Source: Fen-549 sp964636655
GTDB lineage: Bacteria; Actinomycetota; Thermoleophilia; Gaiellales; Gaiellaceae
Direction of reading: 5' to 3'
NCBI GenBank assembly: GCA_964636655.1
Contig: CAZWTK010000049.1
Span: forward strand, 1-11,567
Length of the DNA stretch: 11,567 nt
Both the position numbers and the translations under genes were made by a program. The notes beneath the pieces were generated by a model. The model searched no databases. It had not been told where the DNA came from and was given only the letters and a program-made list of their open reading frames with translations. Positions 1 through 6,828 of this stretch are shown here, in pieces. The number at the start of each line of letters is the position of its first letter. Within the stretch, counting starts at the first letter, position 1.

Positions 1-264
1 ACGGTCGGGCGGATCCTCGCCAAGCTCGAGCAGGCACTGGCCGGAGAGTGCCCCAAAGAGCTTCATTTCGTGCCCGGACCGGTACCGAGCAAGGGTCGAG
101 AGGCCGGCTCCCCGCCTTCTCCAAAGGGTCCCTTGACCACGGCGCGAGAACGAGAGCAAGGCGAGAAACTGGCGGCTGCAATCGACGACGACGAGCTGCG
201 CGCCCTGGTTGCTCGAGCGGCGGCGGCGAGCCTTGCGCAAAACAGTAAAAAAGGCGCACCTTAG
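1..264 (+). CDS. DciA-like (DUF721) protein, 3' end only
   Basis: The window opens inside this gene; 87 codons remain before a TAG stop. The visible part begins with a segment ending in a short beta-strand-like stretch (LHFVPGP), then a Pro/Gly/Ser-rich linker, then a charged helix (REREQGEKLAAAI) and an acidic and Ala-rich helix (DDDELRALVARAAAASLA) before a basic tail. This matches the end of DUF721/DciA proteins, where a helix-strand core is followed by a tail of the 'DPELRxxxARAAAAS' kind. DciA proteins are known to help load the replicative helicase DnaB. The position directly upstream of gyrB is the classical one for this family near the chromosome origin. The N-terminal core lies outside the window, so the call rests on the tail and the neighbourhood. 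Codon use agrees with the genes downstream. Confidence 0.7.
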   Translation, partial: TVGRILAKLEQALAGECPKELHFVPGPVPSKGREAGSPPSPKGPLTTAREREQGEKLAAAIDDDELRALVARAAAASLAQNSKKGAP

Positions 265-286
265 GCGCGCTTCCGACCGCCCTTTC

Positions 287-295
287 TGATAGACT
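287..295 (+). promoter_or_regulatory. Possible extended -10 element for gyrB
   Basis: The gap after dciA holds TGATAGACT, which fits the extended -10 form TGnTAnnnT. The hexamer TAGACT lies at 290-295 and matches TATAAT at four of six positions. No convincing -35 box sits 16-18 bp upstream, which an extended -10 promoter may not need. A start about 7 bp downstream, near 302, would make the message begin almost exactly at the hairpin at 303-328. This is a prediction from sequence only. Confidence 0.35.
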
Positions 296-302
296 GTAAG
301 AG

Positions 303-334
303 GCCCGCAAGCAGGCTATTTGCAGGGCTTTTTT
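303..334 (+). terminator. Hairpin plus T6 tract abutting the gyrB start (terminator or attenuator-like)
   Basis: GCCCGCAA (303-310) pairs with TTGCAGGGC (320-328), giving 8 base pairs with one bulged A at 324 and a 9-base loop. Six T's follow directly (329-334). This has the shape of an intrinsic terminator. It could end the transcript arriving from dciA. It also contains the only plausible gyrB Shine-Dalgarno (AGGG, 324-327, 8 bases before the ATG), whose three G's are paired in the stem. It could therefore limit both read-through and translation of gyrB. The structure is seen in sequence; the function is inferred. Confidence 0.5.
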
Positions 335-335
335 C

Positions 336-2717
336 ATGACTGAGACATCCTATACAGCGAAGGACATCACCGTCCTCGAAGGTCTCGAGCCGGTCCGGCT
401 TCGTCCCGGCATGTATATCGGTTCGACGGGCTCTCGCGGCCTGCACCATCTCGTCTACGAGGTCGTCGACAACTCGGTCGACGAGGCTCTCGCGGGCCGA
501 AACGATCGCATCGAAGTCACCCTGAATCCCGACAACTCGGTGACGGTGAGAGACTTCGGCTCGGGCATCCCCGTCGACCTCATGCCCGAACAGGGAATGT
601 CGGCGCTGACGGTCGTGCTGACCAAGCTACACGCCGGTGGCAAGTTCGGCGGCGAGGGCTACAAGGTATCGGGCGGGCTGCACGGGGTCGGCGTCTCGGT
701 GGTCAACGCACTCTCAGAGTGGCTCGTAGCCGAGGTGCGGCGGGGAGGCAAGCTGTACCGGCAGGAGTTCGTACGAGGTGTTCCGAGCGGCGACGTCAAG
801 GTTGTCGGCAAGGCCTCGGGCAGCGGTACGACGATCACCTTCCTGCCCGACTCGGAGGTCTTCGACGAGCTCGAGTACTCGACTCAGCTCTTGGTGCAGC
901 GCCTGCGCGAGACGGCCTTCCTCACCCGCGGACTGATGATCGTGCTGATCGACGAGCGAACCGGCGAGGAACGGCATGAATTTCACTACGAGGGCGGTAT
1001 CAAGGACTTCGTTTGCTACGTGAACCAGGCGAAGGAGCCCGTTCACAAGCACGTCGTCTACTTCGAGGGCGGTACCGACAAGGGTGCGGTCGAGGTGGCG
1101 ATGCAGTGGAACAACTCCTACGTCGAGTCGGTCTTCTCGTTCGCCAACAACATCAACACACACGAGGGCGGCTCGCACCTGACGGGCTTCAAATCGGCAC
1201 TCACTGCCAGTCTGAACAAGTACGCGCGCGACAAGAGCCTGCTCAAGGAGAAGGAGGCGAACCTCGACGGGGACGACGTGCGCGAGGGCCTGGCCGCGGT
1301 CATCTCGGTCAAGCTCCGCGACCCGCAGTTCGAGGGGCAGACGAAGACAAAGCTCGGGAACCCCTGGGTCGAGGGGCTGGTAAAGCAGGCGGTCAACTCC
1401 AAGCTGGCCGAGTACCTCGAAGAGAACCCCGCCGACGCGCGCCGCATCGTGCAGAAGGCCATCTCGGCCTCGCGCGCTCGCCAGGCGGCACGTAAGGCGC
1501 GCGAGCTGACGCGGCGCAAGAGCGCGCTCGAAGGCTCCTCGCTTCCCGGCAAGCTCGCCGACTGCACCATCCGCGATCCCGAAGCCGCAGAGCTCTACAT
1601 CGTCGAGGGCGACTCAGCCGGCGGCTCAGCCAAGGCGGGCCGCGATCGCACCTACCAGGCGATCCTGCCGCTGCGCGGAAAGATCATCAACTCCGAGAAG
1701 AACCGCATCAACAAGGTTCTCTCCAACAACGAGATTCAGGCCATCATCACGGCGGTCGGTACCGGCATCGGCGAGGAACTCGACATCTCGAAGCTGCGCT
1801 ACCACCGCGTGATCGTGATGACCGACGCCGACGTGGACGGATCGCACATCCGAACACTCATCCTCACCTTCCTCTATCGGCACATGCCCGAGCTGTTCGA
1901 CTTCGGGCACATCTACATCGCGGTGCCGCCGCTCTACCGGGTGAAAGTCGAAGGGCGTGAGTTCTACTTCGAGAAGGAGTCGCAGCTCGAGGAGCTACTG
2001 GTGCGCGAGCGCGTCGGCGAGATCGAGGTGCGCGACCGAGGCGGCCACGAGCTGAAATTGAGCGAGGCGCGCTGGAAGAAGCTGACCGCCGGTCTGCGCT
2101 CGCTCGACGGGCAAGTGGGGCGACTACGCGCGGACTTCGGCACTCCGGCTACGGATTTCGTCGTCGCGCACAGGCTGGTCGAGCTCGACGACGAGACGGC
2201 TCAGGACATCACCAAGGCGCTGAATGCGATCGGAGAGAACGGGTACGAGCTGAAGATCGAGTCGACCAACGCGGAGGGCTCCTGGGTCAAGGTGATCGAG
2301 AAGGAGACAGGCGCAGCGCAACGCCTCAATGTCCCGGATCAACTCTTCTCCTCGCAGGCCTTCCGTGAAGCGCGCCGCGCCTACGGGAAGCTGGCCGAGC
2401 TCGGGCTGCCGCCTTTCGAGATGACACAAGGGCGCAAGAAGCGCAGCGTCGAGACCTTCCACGCCCTGCGCCACGAGGCTCTGGAGCTGGCCAAGGAAGG
2501 CCTGCAGCTCTCGCGCTACAAGGGGCTCGGCGAGATGAACCCCGAGCAGCTCTGGGAGACGACCATGGATCCCGCCCGGCGCCTGCTCGTGCGTGTCGAC
2601 GTGGACGACGCCTCCGCCGCCGACCAGCTCTTCTCGACCTTGATGGGCGACCAGGTCGAGCCCAGGCGAGAGTTCATACAGCGAAACGCGACGGACGTGC
2701 GGTTCCTCGATGTCTGA
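336..2717 (+). CDS. gyrB: DNA gyrase subunit B
   Basis: GyrB supplies the ATPase and part of the DNA-cleavage site of the GyrA2GyrB2 gyrase that introduces negative supercoils. The 793-residue protein has a complete GHKL ATPase domain: Glu42 and Asn46 in VVDNSVDEA, Asp73, a Gly-rich lid around GGLHGVG (113-119), and the QTKTKL lysine loop. The TOPRIM domain follows, with EGDSAGG (catalytic Glu424) and TDADVDGSH (metal-binding Asp497, Asp499 and Asp501). The C-terminal RYKGLGEMNPEQLWETTMDP block starts at Arg727. Numbering runs level with E. coli GyrB through the ATPase domain. Two oddities stand out. There are about 190 residues between PPLY (531-534) and RYKGLGE, as in Gram-negative enzymes. 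Residue 76 is Ser where Arg is usual (DFGSGIP). The aminocoumarin-contact Arg136 is kept. The ATG is placed by the conserved N-terminus; its ribosome site lies in a hairpin. gyrA begins 8 bp before this stop. Confidence 0.98.
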   Translation: MTETSYTAKDITVLEGLEPVRLRPGMYIGSTGSRGLHHLVYEVVDNSVDEALAGRNDRIEVTLNPDNSVTVRDFGSGIPVDLMPEQGMSALTVVLTKLHAGGKFGGEGYKVSGGLHGVGVSVVNALSEWLVAEVRRGGKLYRQEFVRGVPSGDVKVVGKASGSGTTITFLPDSEVFDELEYSTQLLVQRLRETAFLTRGLMIVLIDERTGEERHEFHYEGGIKDFVCYVNQAKEPVHKHVVYFEGGTDKGAVEVAMQWNNSYVESVFSFANNINTHEGGSHLTGFKSALTASLNKYARDKSLLKEKEANLDGDDVREGLAAVISVKLRDPQFEGQTKTKLGNPWVEGLVKQAVNSKLAEYLEENPADARRIVQKAISASRARQAARKARELTRRKSALEGSSLPGKLADCTIRDPEAAELYIVEGDSAGGSAKAGRDRTYQAILPLRGKIINSEKNRINKVLSNNEIQAIITAVGTGIGEELDISKLRYHRVIVMTDADVDGSHIRTLILTFLYRHMPELFDFGHIYIAVPPLYRVKVEGREFYFEKESQLEELLVRERVGEIEVRDRGGHELKLSEARWKKLTAGLRSLDGQVGRLRADFGTPATDFVVAHRLVELDDETAQDITKALNAIGENGYELKIESTNAEGSWVKVIEKETGAAQRLNVPDQLFSSQAFREARRAYGKLAELGLPPFEMTQGRKKRSVETFHALRHEALELAKEGLQLSRYKGLGEMNPEQLWETTMDPARRLLVRVDVDDASAADQLFSTLMGDQVEPRREFIQRNATDVRFLDV

Positions 2718-5211
2718 GGTCGAGACAGGCGCGCTGGGCCCCGGGCGTATCGAGCCGCGCGAGCTCGAAGACGAGATGCGCACGAGCTACATGGATTACG
2801 CCATGAGCGTGATCGTGAGCCGCGCGCTTCCGGACGTGCGCGACGGACTGAAGCCCGTCCACCGGCGCGTTCTCTTCGGCATGCACGAGGCCGGCATGCA
2901 ACCGAACCGGCCGTACAAGAAGTCGGCGCGCGTGGTCGGCGACGTGATGGGCTCCTTCCACCCCCACGGCGACTCCGCCATCTACGACACTCTCGTTCGC
3001 ATGGCACAGCCTTTCTCGCTGCGCTATCCGTTGATCGACGGCCAGGGCAACTTCGGCTCGATCGATGACGACCCGGCCGCGGCGATGCGCTACACGGAGT
3101 GCCGGTTGGCCAAGATCGCCACCGAGATGCTGCGCGACATCGACGCCGACACAGTCGACTTCGTGCCCAACTACGACGAGTCGCGGCGCGAACCCGCGGT
3201 GCTTCCGAGCCGTTTTCCGAACCTGCTCGTCAACGGCTCGGCGGGAATTGCGGTCGGCATGGCCACCAACATGCCTCCTCATCGCCTGAGCGAGGTGGTT
3301 GACGCGATCGTGGCGCTGATCGACGAGCCGGAGATCTCGCTCGAGGAGCTGACCAAGCACGTCAAGGGACCGGACTTTCCAACCGGGGGGATCATCGTCG
3401 GTAGGCAGGGGATCAGGGAGGCCTACCGCTCGGGTCGCGGGCGCATCGTCATGCGAGCTCGCGCACACATCGAGGAGCTGCGTGGCGGCAAGGCCGCGAT
3501 CGTGGTGACCGAGCTTCCCTACGGGGTGAAGAAGGGCGGCGACGGCGGTGTGATCAAGAAGATCGCCGACCTGGTTCACGAGAAGGTGCTGTCAGAGGTC
3601 TCCGACCTCCAGGACCACTCTGACCGTACGGGCATGCGCATTCAGATCGAGCTGAAGCGCGACGCGATCCCCCAGGTGGCGCTCAACAAGCTGTTCAAGC
3701 ACACGTCCCTGCAGACGACCTTCGGCTACAACGCCGTGGCGCTGGTAAAGGGAGTCCCGCGCACGCTCTCGCTGCTCGAGCTCGTTCGCGAGTACCTCGA
3801 TTTCCAGCGTGAGGTCATTGTCAGGCGCTCGAAGTATGAGCTGCGCCAGGCCGAGCGCCGGGCCCACATTTTGGCCGGCTACCTGATCGCGCTCGACAAC
3901 CTCGACGCCGTGATCGAGCTGATTCGCGCCTCGAACGACGCCGAGGCCGCACGCAACGGGCTGATGAAGAAGTTCAAGCTCTCCGAGGTTCAGGCCCAGG
4001 CGATCCTCGACCTGCGCCTATCGCGACTGACCCAGCTCGAGCGCCAGAAGATCGATGCGGAGTTCGCCGATTTGCAGGAGCTGATTGCTGAGCTGAGAGC
4101 GATCCTGGGCGACCAGGCGAGGGTCGACGGGCTGATCCGCGCCGAGCTGCAAGAGATCAGATCGATCTTCGGCAAGCGCGACGATCGCCGCACCGAGATA
4201 GTCGCCGGCGAGACCGATCTCGAGCTCGAGGACCTCATCGCGGAAGAGGACATGGTGATCGCGATCACACGCTCGGGCTACATCAAACGCTTGCCGGTGA
4301 CCGCCTATCGCGAGCAGCGCCGCGGCGGTGTCGGCGTGATGGGTATGGAGCTGAAGGAGGACGACTACATCGAGCACCTGTTTGTGGCCTCGACGCACGA
4401 CTACATTCTCTTCTTCACCAGCGTGGGCAAGGTCTACCGGCTGAAGGTGCACGAGCTTCCGCTCGGCTCGCGCCAGTCGAAGGGGCGCGCGATCGTCAAC
4501 CTCCTTCCCTTCCGCCAGGACGAGAAGGTACGCGCCGTCATCCAGACGCGGGAGTTCAAAGAGGCCGAATACCTGGTCTTCGCCACGCGAAACGGGTTGG
4601 TCAAGAAGACGCGCTTCGCCGACTACAACACCCCGCTCAAGGCCGACGGGATCATCGCCATCAAGTTGCGAGAGGACGACGAGCTGATCGGCGTTCGACA
4701 CTCCACGGGCAGTGAGGACATCCTGCTCGTGTCGCGCAAGGGGCAGGCGATTCGCTTCCACGAGACCAATGCGCGCCCGATGGGCAGACCGACCTCGGGC
4801 GTCCAGGGCATGCGCTTGCGGCCCGGCGACGAGGTGATCGCAATCGCAATCGCTCACGACGACATGGATCTGCTGGTCGTGACCGAGAACGGCTACGGGA
4901 AGCGAACCCGCATCGGCGACTATCCCGTCAAGGGGCGCGGCGGCCTCGGCGTGAAGACGATTCAGCTGACAGAGGCGCGCGGCCGCCTGATCGGCGCCAA
5001 GGTCGTTCGGGACGGCTACCAGGTGATGCTGATCTCGAACGACGGCACGATGATCAAGATTCCGGTCGAGGACGTCAGGCGCATGGGCCGCTCGACACAG
5101 GGCGTGATCGTGATGCGCTTGCGCGGCGAGGAGGAGCGCGTGTCGAGCCTGGCACCTGTGGTCGAGTCGGAGGCGAGCGTCGAGGAGGACGAGCTCGCCG
5201 TCGAGGACTAG
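2710..5211 (+). CDS. gyrA: DNA gyrase subunit A
   Basis: GyrA carries the breakage-reunion domain and the DNA-wrapping C-terminal pinwheel of gyrase. At 833 residues it is full length. The catalytic Tyr128 follows Arg127 in AAMRYTE. The quinolone-resistance region reads HPHGDSAIYD, with Ser89 and Asp93 at the positions of E. coli Ser83 and Asp87, the drug-sensitive residues. A coiled-coil region follows (about 360-500). The GyrA box, which separates gyrase from topoisomerase IV, is present as QRRGGVG (536-542), with Val where Lys or Arg is usual at position six. Later pinwheel blades include VKGRGGLGVKT. The last 15 residues (819-833) contain eight acidic residues, like the regulatory acidic tail of some GyrA proteins. 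The ATG overlaps the gyrB end by 8 bp without a strong Shine-Dalgarno, so coupled translation is likely. The stop overlaps the stop of convergent galT. Confidence 0.98.
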   Translation: MSEVETGALGPGRIEPRELEDEMRTSYMDYAMSVIVSRALPDVRDGLKPVHRRVLFGMHEAGMQPNRPYKKSARVVGDVMGSFHPHGDSAIYDTLVRMAQPFSLRYPLIDGQGNFGSIDDDPAAAMRYTECRLAKIATEMLRDIDADTVDFVPNYDESRREPAVLPSRFPNLLVNGSAGIAVGMATNMPPHRLSEVVDAIVALIDEPEISLEELTKHVKGPDFPTGGIIVGRQGIREAYRSGRGRIVMRARAHIEELRGGKAAIVVTELPYGVKKGGDGGVIKKIADLVHEKVLSEVSDLQDHSDRTGMRIQIELKRDAIPQVALNKLFKHTSLQTTFGYNAVALVKGVPRTLSLLELVREYLDFQREVIVRRSKYELRQAERRAHILAGYLIALDNLDAVIELIRASNDAEAARNGLMKKFKLSEVQAQAILDLRLSRLTQLERQKIDAEFADLQELIAELRAILGDQARVDGLIRAELQEIRSIFGKRDDRRTEIVAGETDLELEDLIAEEDMVIAITRSGYIKRLPVTAYREQRRGGVGVMGMELKEDDYIEHLFVASTHDYILFFTSVGKVYRLKVHELPLGSRQSKGRAIVNLLPFRQDEKVRAVIQTREFKEAEYLVFATRNGLVKKTRFADYNTPLKADGIIAIKLREDDELIGVRHSTGSEDILLVSRKGQAIRFHETNARPMGRPTSGVQGMRLRPGDEVIAIAIAHDDMDLLVVTENGYGKRTRIGDYPVKGRGGLGVKTIQLTEARGRLIGAKVVRDGYQVMLISNDGTMIKIPVEDVRRMGRSTQGVIVMRLRGEEERVSSLAPVVESEASVEEDELAVED

Positions 5212-6161
5212 AGCCGGGCTTCGCGCAGCCGCACGGCCGCTTCCTCGGGGAGCAGGGTGTTGATGAAGATGCCACCGCCGAGCTCGATGCCGGCGTAGAT
5301 GTTGAGCCGAGGCACCAGCTCGAGGTGCCAGTGGCCGTCAGCCTGGAAGTTGTGCAACCAGATGTTGAGGGGCGAAGGGCCTTCGACCGCGTTCAGCAGC
5401 CGCACCCCCTCGGCCGCCAGCGACAGCGCCGCGGCCAGGAGCTCGCGCCTGCCGAAGGCGTCGGGCAGGTGATCGCCGGGCGCGATCAGAAGCTCGTATG
5501 GCGCCCTGCCGGATGGCGAAACGGCGAGCGAGACGGTGCTGTCACCCAGTCTCCGCTCGGACAGCCTCAGGGCTGGATCGAGGTCGTGCAGGAGAGCGCA
5601 GAGCGCGCAACCGTCTCGTTGCAGCCGGGGCACCTCGGCGGCGACTTCCGGCGGCTCGCGCTCGAGCCAGACGAGCTGGGAGTGCGAGTGTGGGAGGCTC
5701 GCCCCGGCGGCCCTGCCCTCATTGATCATCGCGAGGAGATGGTCGAATCCCTGCTCCCAGGCGCGCTCGGCGGTCTCCGCCCAGGCCTCGGCGACCAATG
5801 CGAGCTGCGCGTCGGAGACATCGGCCAGCGAGCGGATGTGAGTCGGTGTGTGTACGACGACCTGCTGCCGCTCGAAGGCGGGATAGAGGTTGGGTACGAC
5901 GCGCACCTTCCAACCCGGCAAATCGGGTGCGCGGTCGCTCTTGCCACCGAGCGCGAAGAGCTCGGGCGGCGTCTCCTGCTCGCGTCCCTCGCAGAAAGGA
6001 CAGGTCTCTTCCTCGTTGGCCACCGCTGCTTCCCGCGCGGCCTCGTGGTTACCCGGACGCCTCGTGCGCACGGGCGCGAAGATCACCTCGCGCCCCGATA
6101 GCGGGTCGCTGAGAATCTGTGCCGCCGCGCTGTGTGCGCCTGGTTTATCCGGGTTCGTCAT
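5208..6161 (-). CDS. galT: Galactose-1-phosphate uridylyltransferase family protein
   Basis: GalT enzymes of the HIT superfamily move UMP between UDP-glucose and galactose-1-phosphate in the Leloir pathway. From the chosen ATG the protein has 317 residues. It starts in family style (DPLSGREVIFAPVRTRRP), then has a first CxxC pair (Cys54, Cys57), His108 in HTPTH, and the active-site block GASLPHSHSQ, with His158, His160 (expected nucleophile) and Gln162. These match the zinc ligands and His-Pro-His-Gly-Gln motif of E. coli GalT, with Ser in both variable places. A second CxxC (Cys185, Cys188) and a C-terminal GHWHLELVPRL block complete the fold. An in-frame ATG at 6275 would overlap birA by 53 bp and add unlike sequence, so it was rejected. 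No clear Shine-Dalgarno precedes 6161. Substrate cannot be fixed from sequence; related nucleotidylyltransferases act on other sugar phosphates. No other Leloir gene is nearby. Confidence 0.85.
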   Translation of the reverse strand: MTNPDKPGAHSAAAQILSDPLSGREVIFAPVRTRRPGNHEAAREAAVANEEETCPFCEGREQETPPELFALGGKSDRAPDLPGWKVRVVPNLYPAFERQQVVVHTPTHIRSLADVSDAQLALVAEAWAETAERAWEQGFDHLLAMINEGRAAGASLPHSHSQLVWLEREPPEVAAEVPRLQRDGCALCALLHDLDPALRLSERRLGDSTVSLAVSPSGRAPYELLIAPGDHLPDAFGRRELLAAALSLAAEGVRLLNAVEGPSPLNIWLHNFQADGHWHLELVPRLNIYAGIELGGGIFINTLLPEEAAVRLREARL

Positions 6162-6163
6162 CG

Positions 6164-6198
6164 GCTCGGGGCAGCGTAGCGAAGCCGGCGACCCGAGC
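6164..6198 (-). promoter_or_regulatory. Inverted repeat just upstream of the galT start
   Basis: On the minus strand GCTCGGG (6198-6192) and CCCGAGC (6170-6164) form a perfect 7-bp stem with a 21-base loop, ending two bases before the galT ATG. It fills most of the 61-bp birA-galT gap and lies where a ribosome site would be. It has no T tract, so it is not a classical terminator. In GC-rich DNA such a repeat can arise by chance. Confidence 0.25.
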
Positions 6199-6222
6199 AA
6201 GAGCCGCGGAGTGACGCGCAAC

Positions 6223-6807
6223 TCAGACGATCGCCTCGGCCAGCCAGAGCTCGTAGTGCCGCTCGAGCTGCGCAAGGATCCCGACGAGTAACTCGACGCG
6301 GTCGACCGGTCGCCCTAGCTCGAGGGCGAGCGAGCCCGCCGGGAAGACCGGGCGCGCGGGAAGTTCGCCTGCCGCCTGCGCGACGTTGACTCCGACTCCC
6401 AGTACGACACGCCCCGCGCTTGCCTCGGCGAGGATGCCGGCAACCTTCTTTCCCGCGAGCAGGACGTCGTTCGGCTGCTTGACCGCTGCTTGAGCGCCAA
6501 ACGAAGCGATCGCCTGGACGATCGCCTCGGCCGCGACGGGCGTGAAGGAAGCAAGCCGGGCGGTCTCGACCTGCGGTCGCAGGCAAAGGGAGAAGAGCAG
6601 GCCTTTCCCCGCCGATCCCTGCCAGTCGCGACCTCGCCGCCCTCTCCCCTGCGTCTGCTCCTCGGCCAGCGCCAGCGCGCCCTCCGGCGCATCCGCCGGA
6701 AGCAGGTCCTGAGTGGAAGAGCAACGCTCCGCATACAGGTAGAGAGGCACCCCGAAACGCCCCTGAAGGCGCGGCCTGACGGATATAGGGGCGAGCGCGA
6801 TGGCCAC
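6223..6807 (-). CDS. birA: Biotin-[acetyl-CoA-carboxylase] ligase, catalytic domain only
   Basis: BirA activates biotin with ATP to biotinyl-AMP and transfers it to the carrier-protein lysine of acetyl-CoA carboxylase, which makes malonyl-CoA for fatty-acid synthesis. The 194-residue protein shows the SST motif (30-32), the biotinyl-AMP loop GRGRRGR (54-60), the KxPND motif with Lys110, Lys121 in GKKVAGILAE (matching E. coli Lys183), and a Gly-rich VGVGVNV strand. It has no N-terminal helix-turn-helix, so it should not act as the biotin repressor. It also ends soon after the helix LLVGILAQLERHYELW, without the small C-terminal SH3-like domain of most family members. The usual Trp in KWPND is Gln here (KQPND). 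The start is GTG at 6807 with no Shine-Dalgarno; a -10-like TAGTGT lies 7 bases upstream, so the message may be leaderless. The gene diverges from the sigma/fab operon and is followed by galT. Confidence 0.9.
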   Translation of the reverse strand: MAIALAPISVRPRLQGRFGVPLYLYAERCSSTQDLLPADAPEGALALAEEQTQGRGRRGRDWQGSAGKGLLFSLCLRPQVETARLASFTPVAAEAIVQAIASFGAQAAVKQPNDVLLAGKKVAGILAEASAGRVVLGVGVNVAQAAGELPARPVFPAGSLALELGRPVDRVELLVGILAQLERHYELWLAEAIV

Positions 6808-6813
6808 GATCTC

Positions 6814-6820
6814 TACACTA
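6814..6820. promoter_or_regulatory. Overlapping divergent -10-like hexamers
   Basis: The 21-bp gap between the divergent GTG starts of birA and the sigma gene contains TACACT on the + strand (6814-6819) and TAGTGT on the - strand (6820-6815). Both fit TAnnnT. They overlap by five bases and are partly symmetric around ACTAGT (6817-6822). From either one, transcription would start within a few bases of the respective GTG, which fits the lack of Shine-Dalgarno sites at both. Any -35 element would lie inside the opposite gene. Prediction only. Confidence 0.35.
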
Positions 6821-6828
6821 GTTCAGCC

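Noticed and set aside
233..238. TTGCGC as a -35 box for gyrB
   Set aside because: It lies 51 bp before the candidate -10, far from the 16-18 bp spacing required, and matches only half of the consensus.
2674..3579. 301-codon open frame on the minus strand opposite gyrA
   Set aside because: It lies wholly opposite conserved gyrB/gyrA sequence, is rich in His, Arg and Val as mirror frames of GC-rich genes are, and shows no family motif.
4018..4857. 279-codon open frame on the minus strand opposite gyrA
   Set aside because: It mirrors the coiled-coil and pinwheel part of GyrA. The composition follows from the codon bias of the sense strand.
5325..6101. 258-codon open frame on the plus strand opposite galT
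   Set aside because: galT on the other strand has full active-site motifs. This frame has none and is a compositional shadow.
6223..6260. Frameshift in birA hiding a C-terminal domain
   Set aside because: The alternative frames after the stop lack the Gly-rich beta-strand pattern of that domain and run directly into galT, so a genuinely short protein is more likely.
6162..6275. Longer galT start at 6275
   Set aside because: It would overlap birA by 53 bp and add 38 residues unlike any GalT N-terminus.
6490..6828. Upstream extension of the sigma-factor reading frame to an ATG at 6490
   Set aside because: The extra 113 codons are antisense to conserved birA sequence and resemble no sigma-factor region. 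GTG at 6829 fits the family length.
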